NCBI GenBank assembly: GCA_016124745.1
Contig: WGNC01000008.1
Coordinates: forward strand, 62,001-126,000
Reading direction: 5' to 3'
From: Thiobacillus sp.
Lineage (GTDB): Bacteria > Pseudomonadota > Gammaproteobacteria > Burkholderiales > Thiobacillaceae
DNA length: 64,000 nucleotides
How positions within the stretch are numbered: the first letter of the stretch is position 1; each line of letters opens with the position of its first letter. The position numbers were made by a program, and so were the translations under genes. The notes under the pieces are model-generated. The model was not told the origin of the DNA. It did no database searches and worked only from the letters and a program-made list of their open reading frames with translations. Below are positions 32,762 through 41,153 of the stretch, piece by piece.

Positions 32762-35330
32762 ATACGATTTGAACATGATTGCCGATCGTCTGAACAACGT
32801 TGGACGGCGCGATTTTCTCAAAACAACGGCGGTCGGTGCCGGGGTGATGGCGGCCGGTGGTCTGGTGGATCTGGCCCTGCCGAAGGAAGCCAAGGCATTC
32901 GCCTACGAGCCGTATCCCGTCGACGACCAACTCACCACCATGGTGACTTCGTGTGCGCATAACTGCGGCTCGCGCCATGTGCTGGTGGCGCACAAGAAAG
33001 GGGATGTCGTGGTGCGCCTGTCCACCGACGATGGGCGCTACCAGAAGGATGGCTATTTCGGCAAGGACACGTTCGAGGAACCACAACTGCGTGGCTGCCT
33101 GCGTGGCCGCTCCTACCGCCAGCGCCTTTATTCAGCGGAGCGACTGTTGTACCCGATGGGCCGGGTCGGCAAGCGGGGAGAGGGCAAATTCAAGCGCATT
33201 TCATGGGACGAGGCGCTGGATTACGTGAGCAGGAAGATGATCGAGATCAAGGACAAATACGGCCCCACGGCACTCCTCGATCAATCTTACGCGGGCGCCT
33301 CCTACGGCGTGCTGCACAAGTCCGATCAGATCGAGGGGCTGCTGGGACGATTCATGGGCATGTTCGGCTGCCGTACCAATTCATGGTCGGTACCATCCTA
33401 TCAAGCGACCACGACCAGTTCGCGCTGGACTTTCGGCACCATTCAGGATGGCAACGAGGACGACACGTTCGCCCACGCCAAGCTCATCATCATGTGGGGC
33501 TGGAATCCGGCCTATACCTTCCACGGCGGCAACACCTTCTATTACATGCGCATGGCCAAGCAGAACGGTTGCAAGTTCGTGCTGGTCGACCCGCAATATA
33601 CCGACTCCGGCGCGGCCTACGATACCTGGTGGATACCCATCAAGCCGAATACCGATGCCGCAATGATGGCGGGGATGGCGCACTATATTTTTGCCAACAA
33701 TCTTCAGGATCAGGCTTTCATCGACAAGTTCTGCATGGGCATGGATGCCGGCACCATGCCGGATTGGGCAAACGCAACGCCCAATGGCCGCGAGAACTTC
33801 AAGGACTACATTCTCGGCACTTACGACGGCGTGCCGAAAACACCGGAATGGGCAGCGGAAATCTGCGGCGTACCAGCAGCCGACATCAAGAAACTGGCCC
33901 ACATGTACGCCTCCACCAAACCGGCTGCGCTGAAGGCTTCCTGGGCGCCGGGACGCAACGCGTATGGCGAACAATACAGCCGAATGGCGGCGGCATTGCA
34001 GGCCATGACGGGCAACATCGGCGTGCTGGGCGGTTGCGCCGAAGGCGTCGGCAAGGCCTGGCACGCGGAGGCTGTGGCCTACCCTTACGATCAATATTCC
34101 AACATCTGGTTTGCCTCGATCAAGAGCGACCGCTGGGCGCATTGCGTGCTGAATTACCCCAACGTGACACGCCAGGAGATAGGCTGCTGGCCGCGTCCGG
34201 ATGCGACCGATGGACAGATCCCCAACATCAAGGGCATCTTCTGGCAAGGCTCGGACTGGTTCAACCAACTCACCAACATCAACAAGGAAATCGAGGCCAT
34301 CAAGAAGCTCGAGCTCGTGGTGTGCATGGATTCCACCATCACGCCTTCCGGGCTGTGGGCGGACGTGCTGCTGCCCGTGTCGACCCATTTCGAGCGTCAT
34401 GATGTGGCTCTGCCCTGGTACAAGGGGCACTACTACATCCACCGTCCCAAGGTCATCGAGCCTTTGGGCGAGAGCAAAACCGATTTCCAGATTTTCACCG
34501 AACTGGCCTGGCGCATCGGCGGACCCACTTTCGGAGAGGCCTACAACCCCAAGGCCAATCGCGACTATTTCCACTACAACGATGCCGTCGATGAGGCATA
34601 CCTGCGCGAATGGTGGGAGCAGAGGGTCATGGCGCACCAGGGCGTGACCATGCCATGGGAGGAATTCAAGCGGCTAGGTGTCTACAAGTTCAAACTGGAC
34701 AAGCCCCATGTCGCATTTCGCGAACAGATCGAGGACGGCAAACCGTTTGAAACGCCATCCGGGAAGATCGAAATCCTGACCACCGAGCTGGCCCAAATCA
34801 GTGACTGGACCAAGACCAAATATGGTTCGCACATTCCCTCCATCCCGAAATGGATCGAGCCTTGGGAGTCGCTCAATAGTCCCAAAACAAAGCGATACCC
34901 CTTCCATCTGATTTCGCCGCATCCGCGTCATCGTACCCATTCCATATTCGCCAATTGCGGTTGGCTTCAGGAAGTATTCGAGCAGGAGTGCACGATCAAC
35001 GCAACCGATGCCAGGCGGCTGGGGGTTCAGACCGGCGATACCGTCGAAGTGTGGAATGAGCGTGGGAAAGTGGTTGTGCCAGTTTACGTGAGCGAACGCG
35101 TCATGCCTGGGGTGGCTGTCATCTACGAGGGTGCCTGGATGCAACTGGACGAGAACGGCATCGACCGCGGTGGCAACCCGGATTTCCTGACCCTGGACGA
35201 ACCCAGTCCCGCAGGGGCCTTTGCCTACAACACGGTGCTGGTCGACATCAGGAAAACCCTCCTCGAGCACAACCCGGGACGGGACAAGTCGGCCATCTCA
35301 CGTTGCCAAGTGTTTCGCCGCGACAACTGA
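32751..35330 (+). CDS. Tat-exported DmsA-like molybdopterin oxidoreductase
   Basis: This protein of 859 residues has a twin-arginine signal (GRRDFLKT, residues 18-25), so it acts in the periplasm. After it come CAHNCGSRH (68-76) and RGCLRGRS (114-121), the region of the N-terminal [4Fe-4S] cluster; the third position is His76, where DmsA as remembered has Cys. The motif NSWSVPSYQA puts Ser216 where DmsA has its Mo-ligating serine. Long stretches (VDPQYTDSGAAYDTWWIPIK) follow the DMSO reductase family. The likely reaction is reduction of an S- or N-oxide, or a related oxyanion; the substrate is not determined. The Fe-S subunit gene follows 14 bp later. Confidence 0.88.
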   Translation: MSSKYDLNMIADRLNNVGRRDFLKTTAVGAGVMAAGGLVDLALPKEAKAFAYEPYPVDDQLTTMVTSCAHNCGSRHVLVAHKKGDVVVRLSTDDGRYQKDGYFGKDTFEEPQLRGCLRGRSYRQRLYSAERLLYPMGRVGKRGEGKFKRISWDEALDYVSRKMIEIKDKYGPTALLDQSYAGASYGVLHKSDQIEGLLGRFMGMFGCRTNSWSVPSYQATTTSSRWTFGTIQDGNEDDTFAHAKLIIMWGWNPAYTFHGGNTFYYMRMAKQNGCKFVLVDPQYTDSGAAYDTWWIPIKPNTDAAMMAGMAHYIFANNLQDQAFIDKFCMGMDAGTMPDWANATPNGRENFKDYILGTYDGVPKTPEWAAEICGVPAADIKKLAHMYASTKPAALKASWAPGRNAYGEQYSRMAAALQAMTGNIGVLGGCAEGVGKAWHAEAVAYPYDQYSNIWFASIKSDRWAHCVLNYPNVTRQEIGCWPRPDATDGQIPNIKGIFWQGSDWFNQLTNINKEIEAIKKLELVVCMDSTITPSGLWADVLLPVSTHFERHDVALPWYKGHYYIHRPKVIEPLGESKTDFQIFTELAWRIGGPTFGEAYNPKANRDYFHYNDAVDEAYLREWWEQRVMAHQGVTMPWEEFKRLGVYKFKLDKPHVAFREQIEDGKPFETPSGKIEILTTELAQISDWTKTKYGSHIPSIPKWIEPWESLNSPKTKRYPFHLISPHPRHRTHSIFANCGWLQEVFEQECTINATDARRLGVQTGDTVEVWNERGKVVVPVYVSERVMPGVAVIYEGAWMQLDENGIDRGGNPDFLTLDEPSPAGAFAYNTVLVDIRKTLLEHNPGRDKSAISRCQVFRRDN

Positions 35331-35344
35331 TAGGAGTCTGAGAA

Positions 35345-36010
35345 ATGTCCGATGAAAAAGATCTGTCCAGAATCAAGGAGGCGGTGAGACGGCACAAAAA
35401 GGAGGTCTATGTTCCGGTGGTGCCGGACATGCAGCTGGGGTTTGTGCATAACAACGTCGATTGCATCGGCTGTCGCGCCTGCGAAATCGCCTGCAAGGAC
35501 AAGAACGGTCTGGAGCCCGGTCCGCGCTTCCGCAATGTCATGTACATCGAAGGCGGCACGTTTCCCGAGCCGTATGCCTACAAGGTGAACATGTCGTGCA
35601 ACCATTGCGCGGAGCCGGCCTGCCTGCCGACCTGCCCCACCGGCGCCATCTACAAGCGCAAGAAAGACGGCATCGTCGACATCGACTCCACGCTGTGTAT
35701 CGGCTGTCGCCGTTGCGAAGCGGCCTGCCCCTTCGGGGCACCGCAGTTCATACCGGACCGCAATATCGTCTCCAAATGCAATATGTGCGTCGACGAGATC
35801 GATGCCGGGCGCAAGCCTTATTGCGTCATGGCCTGCATGATGCGCGTGCTGGACATTGGTGATATCGCCCAGTTGAGGGCGGGAACCTGGGTCACCAAGG
35901 CCATGGGTCCGCACGATGTGCCTGTGAGAGCGGTAAAAAACATGGCCGACCCTGAACTGACCAACCCATCGATCGTGTTTGTTGCCCACAGCAAAGGCCG
36001 GGTGGAGTGA
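35345..36010 (+). CDS. Four-cluster Fe-S subunit (DmsB-like)
   Basis: This protein of 221 residues has sixteen cysteines in four groups: CIGCRACEIAC, CNHCAEPACLPTC, CIGCRRCEAAC and CNMC...CVMAC. They should hold four [4Fe-4S] clusters. This is the electron-transfer subunit of DmsAB/PhsAB/NrfC-type complexes. There is no signal peptide; such subunits are co-exported with the Tat-targeted catalytic partner. Its stop lies 2 bp before the chaperone start. Confidence 0.92.
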   Translation: MSDEKDLSRIKEAVRRHKKEVYVPVVPDMQLGFVHNNVDCIGCRACEIACKDKNGLEPGPRFRNVMYIEGGTFPEPYAYKVNMSCNHCAEPACLPTCPTGAIYKRKKDGIVDIDSTLCIGCRRCEAACPFGAPQFIPDRNIVSKCNMCVDEIDAGRKPYCVMACMMRVLDIGDIAQLRAGTWVTKAMGPHDVPVRAVKNMADPELTNPSIVFVAHSKGRVE

Positions 36011-36012
36011 AC

Positions 36013-36774
36013 ATGGACGGCAATTTACCCGACGACGGCACCGGCGATTTACTGGCGCAATTCTGTGCTGCTGCTGCCGCCGATCTCCTAACCCTGGCCA
36101 GCCTGCATCATGTCGAGGTCGACGACGTGCTGTTGATCGACCTAAATGTGCAGGGCTTTCCCGACACGCTTGGAATAAAACTGACGCAAGCGCAGAGCGT
36201 GGAGGCCACTTCCTTCATGCGGCAGGCGCTGAGCGCAATGACGGCGCCACTTCGCACGGGGCAGCACGACGAGCTGGCGGCGGATTACGCGGCGATTTAC
36301 CTCAACCACAGCTATCACGCCTCGCCTTATGAATCGGTGTGGCTGGACGAAGAGAACCTCGCCATGCAGGCGCCGATGTTTCAGGTGCGTGAAATCTACA
36401 GGCGGCATGGCCTGGGCGTGGCCGACTGGCGAAAACGCAGCGAAGACCACCTGGTGGTGGAACTGCTGTTTGTCGCCCGTTTGCTGCAAAGCGCGCAAGC
36501 GGATTCGCTCGGGGAGGCCGCTCGTTTCATGGATGAACACCTGCTGCGCTGGCTGCCGCAATTCGGCGAGCGCGTCGCCAAACGTTGCGCGACCCCGTTC
36601 TATGCCGCTGCCGCCTGGCTCACCGCGGCCTATTGCGACGAATTGCGTGATTGCTTGGCGGAGATTATGGGCGAGCCGCGGCCGAGCGCCGAGGAAATTG
36701 AAGCGCGCATGCGTCCGAAAGCCGCGCAGACCGTACCTGTGAAGTTTGTGCCGGGAGTCGCCCCGTCATGGTAG
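36013..36774 (+). CDS. TorD/DmsD-family molybdoenzyme chaperone
   Basis: This all-helical protein of 253 residues has YAAIYLNHSYHASPYESVWLD and ALLQ-like helices followed by MDEHLLRWLPQFGERVAKRC, the TorD signature region. Such chaperones bind the twin-arginine signal of their partner and help insert the molybdenum cofactor before export. ATG 36013 has GGAG 5 bases upstream; a GTG at 36007 is an alternative. The neighbouring DmsA-like enzyme is the obvious client. Confidence 0.85.
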   Translation: MDGNLPDDGTGDLLAQFCAAAAADLLTLASLHHVEVDDVLLIDLNVQGFPDTLGIKLTQAQSVEATSFMRQALSAMTAPLRTGQHDELAADYAAIYLNHSYHASPYESVWLDEENLAMQAPMFQVREIYRRHGLGVADWRKRSEDHLVVELLFVARLLQSAQADSLGEAARFMDEHLLRWLPQFGERVAKRCATPFYAAAAWLTAAYCDELRDCLAEIMGEPRPSAEEIEARMRPKAAQTVPVKFVPGVAPSW

Positions 36775-36793
36775 GCATTCTTGCAAGTCAGCA

Positions 36794-37843
36794 GTGACCC
36801 GGGAGACCCAAACCATTAGCGAATCCTCCATAGCTGACGGCGTGCTTCCCGCACTGGATGCGTCGCGCTGTGTTCATGAGCTCTTGCCCAATGCCTCATG
36901 TCGCGCCTGCGTGGACGCCTGCCCAGATGGCGCGTTGACGCTGGATGACGCCGCACTGCACTTCGAGAATGGATCCTGCGACGCTTGCGGGCTGTGCGTG
37001 CCCGCGTGCCCACAACAGGCGATCCGTCTGCCCTTGCCCATTGAACAGCGTACGCTGTCTGATGCGCCCATCCTGCTTGCGTGCTGCGAATTCAGCGAGG
37101 GTGACGGCGAAGCGGGGCGGTTGCCCTGCCTGCACAGTATTAGCCTGATGGATCTGCTGCGCAACCGACAGCATGGGTCACTCTCCTGGCTGGTCATGCG
37201 TGGCGATTGTGATCACTGCGCGCGCGGCACTGGAGAGCGTTTGGAGGCGCGCATCGCTTTGCTCAATGCGGCACTGGCTGAGCGCAGGCAGCCCGTCATC
37301 CTGTTGCGCGAGATTTCCATAGCCGTCTGGACGCACCTGATCGTTCGACAGGCGAATTCCGTCGCGGCGCGGCGCGGCTTTTTTGGGGCGCTGGCAAAAC
37401 GTCCGCTTAGTGCATTGATAACGGACAGCGTCAGCGTGCAGGATGAAACGCCGCGGGCGCCAGGCGAGTTGATGCCGATGCAGCGGGTGGGAGTGCTGCC
37501 CTGGAGCATCCAACTCGATGCCGAACGTTGCACCGGCTGTCATGCCTGCGCGCGGCTCTGCCCGCAGGGAGCGATCGAGCAGGATGGGGGTGAACCCCCG
37601 ACTTATCGTTTGCGGCATGCTCGCTGCACGGGCTGTGGGCTGTGCAGCGACGTGTGCCAATCGAACGCGGTGTCGCCGCAATCATGGTGCGAGGCGGAAA
37701 TCGACGAGGTGACCCTGAAGACGCACCGATGCGTCGCCTGCGGCATAAGTTTCGAGATGCCAGCTGTTCGCGGCTCGGTGTCTTTGTGCTGGGTGTGTTC
37801 CCGCGCACTTCCGGTGCGGCGCTTGCGTCAGGTCATGACGTGA
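36794..37843 (+). CDS. Multi-cluster ferredoxin-type protein
   Basis: This cytoplasmic protein of about 349 residues has two N-terminal [4Fe-4S] motifs (CRACVDACPDGA and CDACGLCVPACPQQA). A central region of about 150 residues without clusters follows, then two more motifs (CTGCHACARLCPQGA and CTGCGLCSDVCQSNA). A C-terminal CVAC...CWVC pair may bind zinc or iron. The start is uncertain: GTG 36794 is proposed, TTG 36746 is in frame and overlaps the chaperone gene. It resembles the ferredoxins found beside formate dehydrogenase and DMSO-reductase-type enzymes and may serve in cofactor or cluster assembly or in cytoplasmic electron supply. Confidence 0.8.
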   Translation: MTRETQTISESSIADGVLPALDASRCVHELLPNASCRACVDACPDGALTLDDAALHFENGSCDACGLCVPACPQQAIRLPLPIEQRTLSDAPILLACCEFSEGDGEAGRLPCLHSISLMDLLRNRQHGSLSWLVMRGDCDHCARGTGERLEARIALLNAALAERRQPVILLREISIAVWTHLIVRQANSVAARRGFFGALAKRPLSALITDSVSVQDETPRAPGELMPMQRVGVLPWSIQLDAERCTGCHACARLCPQGAIEQDGGEPPTYRLRHARCTGCGLCSDVCQSNAVSPQSWCEAEIDEVTLKTHRCVACGISFEMPAVRGSVSLCWVCSRALPVRRLRQVMT

Positions 37844-37910
37844 CGCCGAAAAAAGTGGGATTGGCGTTCCGGCATGCCGGACAAGTTCAAATTAAACGAA
37901 GGAGCAATAC

Positions 37911-38240
37911 ATGGCTGATTTACAGAAGGTTCTAGCTATCCCCGGCGCGTATGCAGCCGGTGAATTTACCGATACCGGCGAGTTGGTCGCCTATGTCGGC
38001 AGCATCAGTCTGCAGACCGCGAAGATGGCGGCAAAAATGTGCGCCGCCAACAAGATGATGGGAAAGATGCAGGCTTCCGGCTGGACGGATTACACCGGCA
38101 AGGACGGTTTCGAGCCCTGCAACGGTTTTGCCGTATCCGGCCCCGACAACAGCGCCCTGGTTTACGGCAACGTCGGCCTCTTCGTCCGCAACAAGGACAC
38201 CGATTTCGACCGCGCCTTCGCCGCCCTCGCCACACTCTAA
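37911..38240 (+). CDS. DUF2173 (roadblock/LC7-like) protein, first copy
   Basis: This protein of 109 residues has the family pattern MADLQKVLAIPGAYAAGEFT, then MAAKMCAANKMMGKMQASGW and GFAVSGPDNSALVYGNVGLF. Roadblock-fold proteins usually dimerise and assist small GTPases or assemblies. AAGGAG precedes the ATG. It is 12 bp from a second copy and lies downstream of the molybdoenzyme genes; its role there is unknown. Confidence 0.75.
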   Translation: MADLQKVLAIPGAYAAGEFTDTGELVAYVGSISLQTAKMAAKMCAANKMMGKMQASGWTDYTGKDGFEPCNGFAVSGPDNSALVYGNVGLFVRNKDTDFDRAFAALATL

Positions 38241-38252
38241 AAGGAGACTCAA

Positions 38253-38579
38253 ATGGCTGACCTAAACAAACTGCTGCAAATCAAGGGCGTCTTCGCCGCC
38301 GGTACTTTCGACGATGCCGGCAACCTCACCGGTTATGCCGGCGACATCAGCGAAGACCACGCTGCCATGGCCGCGTCCATGAGCGCCGCCAACATGCACA
38401 TGGCGCGCATGCAGTGCGACGGCTTCACCGCCATGAGCGGCGAGGGCGGCTGGACGCCGGCTACAGGATTTGCCTTGTCCGGCCCAGGCTTCAGCGTATG
38501 CGTGATGGGCAATACCGGCGTCTTCGCGCGCAACGGAGAAGCCTCGTTCAACGAGGTTTTCAAGGCATTGCAAAACTGA
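38253..38579 (+). CDS. DUF2173 (roadblock/LC7-like) protein, second copy
   Basis: This protein of 108 residues is clearly paralogous to the preceding one (MADLNKLLQIKGVFAAGTFD, and GFALSGPGFSVCVMGNTGVF). Two diverged copies in tandem suggest a heterodimer. AAAGGAG lies upstream of the ATG. A hairpin follows at 38588-38607. Confidence 0.75.
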   Translation: MADLNKLLQIKGVFAAGTFDDAGNLTGYAGDISEDHAAMAASMSAANMHMARMQCDGFTAMSGEGGWTPATGFALSGPGFSVCVMGNTGVFARNGEASFNEVFKALQN

Positions 38580-38587
38580 GCAACCCC

Positions 38588-38607
38588 GGGTGGCAGCTTT
38601 GCCACCC
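38588..38607 (+). terminator. Hairpin after the DUF2173 pair
   Basis: GGGTGGCA and TGCCACCC make an 8-bp stem around GCTT. No T-run follows directly, so it may stabilise the upstream message or terminate only partially before the SCP2-like gene. Confidence 0.45.
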
Positions 38608-38629
38608 GTATACAAAAATGGAGCAAGCG

Positions 38630-39052
38630 ATGTCGCACCAATTTCTTTCCGCAGACTGGCTGCGTGATTATCAGTCTGCCTGGAATGCCGATCCGGAAGT
38701 GGTCGGCGGGCTCAAGGGTTTCAGCGCCTGGATCGAATACGGTTGGGCCGAAAGTGACTTTCCCAGCGTTTATCTTCAGGTTGATAGCGGGAGCGCCGCC
38801 GCAGTGGCGGAAAACGCTCCCACAAAAATCGATTTTGTCATGCATGCCACGCCAGAGAACTGGCGCAAGATCTGTTGCGGCGAATTGAATGGGCGCGCGG
38901 CCTTGTTGACGCGCAAACTTCAGTTCAAGGGCTCGATGATTACAGCGATGCGTTACATGGGTCCATTCAACGCCACCATCGCATTGCTGGGACGGGTGCC
39001 GCATGATGGCGATCGCATGGCGGCTTGCAAGGACAAGCCGGCCAGCGGGTAA
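38630..39052 (+). CDS. SCP2-like sterol-binding-fold protein
   Basis: This protein of 140 residues has the SCP2 layout: SVYLQVDSGSAAAVAENAPT, DFVMHATPENWRKICCGELN and AALLTRKLQFKGSMITAM. The fold makes a hydrophobic tunnel for lipid or quinone-like ligands. GGAG precedes ATG 38630 by 6 bases; an in-frame ATG at 38618 is less likely. It is the last intact gene of the cluster, so it could handle a hydrophobic substrate or quinone; this is inference. Confidence 0.75.
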   Translation: MSHQFLSADWLRDYQSAWNADPEVVGGLKGFSAWIEYGWAESDFPSVYLQVDSGSAAAVAENAPTKIDFVMHATPENWRKICCGELNGRAALLTRKLQFKGSMITAMRYMGPFNATIALLGRVPHDGDRMAACKDKPASG

Positions 39053-39063
39053 GACGCGAGGCC

Positions 39064-39189
39064 GTGATCTCCTGCATCAATTCAGTTTCCAGCGGTGAGC
39101 ACAGCCCTGTCATCGCCATTTCCAGCGGCGTGGATTTCGAAGTGTTGGCCGCACGCGGACCAGTATCCTTGTGTTGGGAATATTTCTGA
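39064..39189 (+). pseudogene. Short remnant resembling the ferredoxin C-terminus
   Basis: A GTG-initiated frame of 41 codons ends GVDFEVLAARGPVSLCWEYF. This resembles the C-terminus of the ferredoxin at 36794-37843 (GISFEMPAVRGSVSLCWVC), but without the first CxxC pair and with the second broken. It looks like a decayed partial copy or a very diverged small gene. Confidence 0.45.
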
Positions 39190-39272
39190 GCCCGTCTAGT
39201 GCCCCACAGGCGCCAGCTCATGAGCTGAAAATGGGCTGGCTCTTTACGAATATTGCAGCCAGATGGGGTGAA

Positions 39273-40064
39273 TCACGCTTCAAGCAGCCTGCCGACCTTC
39301 ATGAACAGCGGCCATTGCAGCTGCAGGGTGTTGCTCGAGTCGCCCCACAGTGGATCGAGTTCGGCCAGCAATGCGGGCAGGGGATCGTGCCCTTGCGTGT
39401 CCCGGTAGCGCTTTACCGCTGACCAGGTGGAAAGATAATCCATCAAGCGCGGCAGGGTCCAATCGACCTCGATGGAGAATGCCGGCGCAGCGATTTCCGC
39501 AAACGGAAAATCCAGGCTGCGATAGGCGTCGTCGATCAATGCGCGTTCGGGCGGCCAGAAAGGGCCGACGGTTTCGGCATGGAAGCGTCGGAGCGGCATG
39601 TCCATCTCCCCCGGCAGCACCATGCGGCCGTAGCCCCACAAGGCGACCGCCCCGCCGGGTTTCAGCACGCGCGTGACTTCGGCGTAAAAGCGCGGCAGTT
39701 CCAACCAGTGTGCCGCCTGCGCGACGGTGACGAGATCGACGCTGTGATCGGCCAGCCCGCTGTCCTCGGCCTGCGCCACCCGGTAGTCGATCGATGGATG
39801 CACCACGGCATGACGAACCTGCTCGGCGGAAGCATCGGTGGCGAAGACGCGGCGGAAATGCGCCGCCAGTCCCAGCGCTGCCTGGCCGCTGCCAGTGGCG
39901 CAATCCCAGGCGGCGCCGCATTCTGCGCTTGTCCCCGGATGGGGGCTTGTCCCCGTATGGGGACACAGGCCGGCGAGCCAGTCGAACAGGGCGGCGGGAT
40001 AGTCGGGACGATAGGCGGCGTAGCGGTCGGACGCGGCCGAGAAGTGGTCCTTGAAGCTGCTCAA
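39273..40064 (-). CDS. Class I SAM-dependent methyltransferase
   Basis: This protein of 263 residues has a Methyltransf_11-type domain. It starts DHFSAASDRYAAYRPDYPAA, has motif I WDCATGSGQAAL, then VTVAQAAHWLELPRFYAEV and RVLKPGGAVALWGYG. Between the N-terminal helix and motif I a segment (HTGTSPHPGTSAEC) is encoded by a TGTCCCC/GGGGACA repeat inserted in frame. Its start overlaps the ribD stop (ATGA), so it is coupled to ribD. The substrate is unknown. Confidence 0.85.
   Translation of the reverse strand: MSSFKDHFSAASDRYAAYRPDYPAALFDWLAGLCPHTGTSPHPGTSAECGAAWDCATGSGQAALGLAAHFRRVFATDASAEQVRHAVVHPSIDYRVAQAEDSGLADHSVDLVTVAQAAHWLELPRFYAEVTRVLKPGGAVALWGYGRMVLPGEMDMPLRRFHAETVGPFWPPERALIDDAYRSLDFPFAEIAAPAFSIEVDWTLPRLMDYLSTWSAVKRYRDTQGHDPLPALLAELDPLWGDSSNTLQLQWPLFMKVGRLLEA
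39928..39965. repeat. In-frame hairpin repeat inside the methyltransferase gene
   Basis: Two copies of TGTCCCC-N4-GGGG occur in tandem; the second (39948-39965) is a perfect TGTCCCC-GTAT-GGGGACA hairpin. They encode the extra residues just before SAM motif I. Confidence 0.7.
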
Positions 40065-41152
40065 GCGGGCAGCAGCGTCAGGCGCAGGTCGCCGCCGATC
40101 TGTCGCACATCGGCCAGCCGGAAGCGCGCGGCGTCGGCCAGCGTCGCCAGCGGCGGCTGTGCGAACAGCCCGCGCGCATCGTCACCGACCGCCATCGGCG
40201 CCAGGTAGGCCACCCATTCGTCGATCAGACCAGCGGCGAGCAGCGCACCGTTCATGCGCGCACCGGCCTCGACATGCAGTTCGTTGATGCCGCGCTGCGC
40301 CAGCAGCGTGAGCAGGGCCGCCAGATCGACGCGGCCATCAGACCCGGGCAATTCGATTACCTCGGCACCGGCTTGTTCGAGCGCGGCGCGATCAGCGGGC
40401 GCTGCGTGATGACAAACGATGAGCGCTGGCAGGATCAGCGCATCCGTCGGCGTGCGCAAGGTGGAATCGACGACGACGCGCAGCAGTTGGCGACCAGTGT
40501 CGATGTCGCGCACGTTCATGCGCGGGTTGTCGGCCAGCACCGTGCCGCTGCCGGTGAGGACGGCGCAGGCGCGCGCGCGCAGCCGCTGGACGTCGGCACG
40601 CGCAGCCTCGCCGGTGATCCACTGCGAGGTGCCATTGGCGAGCGCGGTCTTGCCGTCCAGCGTGGAAGCGGTCTTGAGTCGCAGCCACGGACGCTGGCGG
40701 GTCATGCGCGAGACGAATCCGGGATTGAGCGCCTGCGCCTCGGCTTCCATGAGCCCGGTTTCTGCTTCGATGCCAGCCAGGGTCAGCATGTCGATGCCGT
40801 TACCCGCAACCAGAGGATTGGGGTCGCGCATCGCCGCGACCACGCGGGTGACGCCGGCCTGAATCAATGCCTCGGCGCATGGCGGGGTACGGCCGTGGTG
40901 CGAGCAGGGTTCCAGCGTCACGTACACGGTCGCGCCGCGGGCAGATTCGCCGGCCGCTTTCAGCGCATGGATTTCGGCGTGCGGCGTGCCGGCACGTTGA
41001 TGCCAGCCCTCGCCGACGACGCGATCGTCCTTGACGATGACGCAGCCGACGCGCGGGTTGGGGCTTGTGGTGCAGAGGCCATTCGCTGCAAGTTGCAGCG
41101 CGCGCGCCATGTGGGCATGGTCGGCGACGCTGTAACGATTTGCGGCAGGCAT
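40061..41152 (-). CDS. ribD: Bifunctional riboflavin deaminase/reductase RibD
   Basis: This protein of 363 residues has an N-terminal deaminase domain with the zinc site HAE and PCSHHGRTPPC (VYVTLEPCSHHGRTPPCAEA). A C-terminal reductase domain follows (RPWLRLKTASTLDGKTA, SGTVLADNPRMNVRD). It performs the second and third steps of riboflavin synthesis after GTP opening. ATG 41152 lies one base after the nrdR stop. It is unlinked to the ribE-ribBA-ribH block about 22 kb away. Confidence 0.95.
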   Translation of the reverse strand: MPAANRYSVADHAHMARALQLAANGLCTTSPNPRVGCVIVKDDRVVGEGWHQRAGTPHAEIHALKAAGESARGATVYVTLEPCSHHGRTPPCAEALIQAGVTRVVAAMRDPNPLVAGNGIDMLTLAGIEAETGLMEAEAQALNPGFVSRMTRQRPWLRLKTASTLDGKTALANGTSQWITGEAARADVQRLRARACAVLTGSGTVLADNPRMNVRDIDTGRQLLRVVVDSTLRTPTDALILPALIVCHHAAPADRAALEQAGAEVIELPGSDGRVDLAALLTLLAQRGINELHVEAGARMNGALLAAGLIDEWVAYLAPMAVGDDARGLFAQPPLATLADAARFRLADVRQIGGDLRLTLLPA

Positions 41153-41153
41153 G

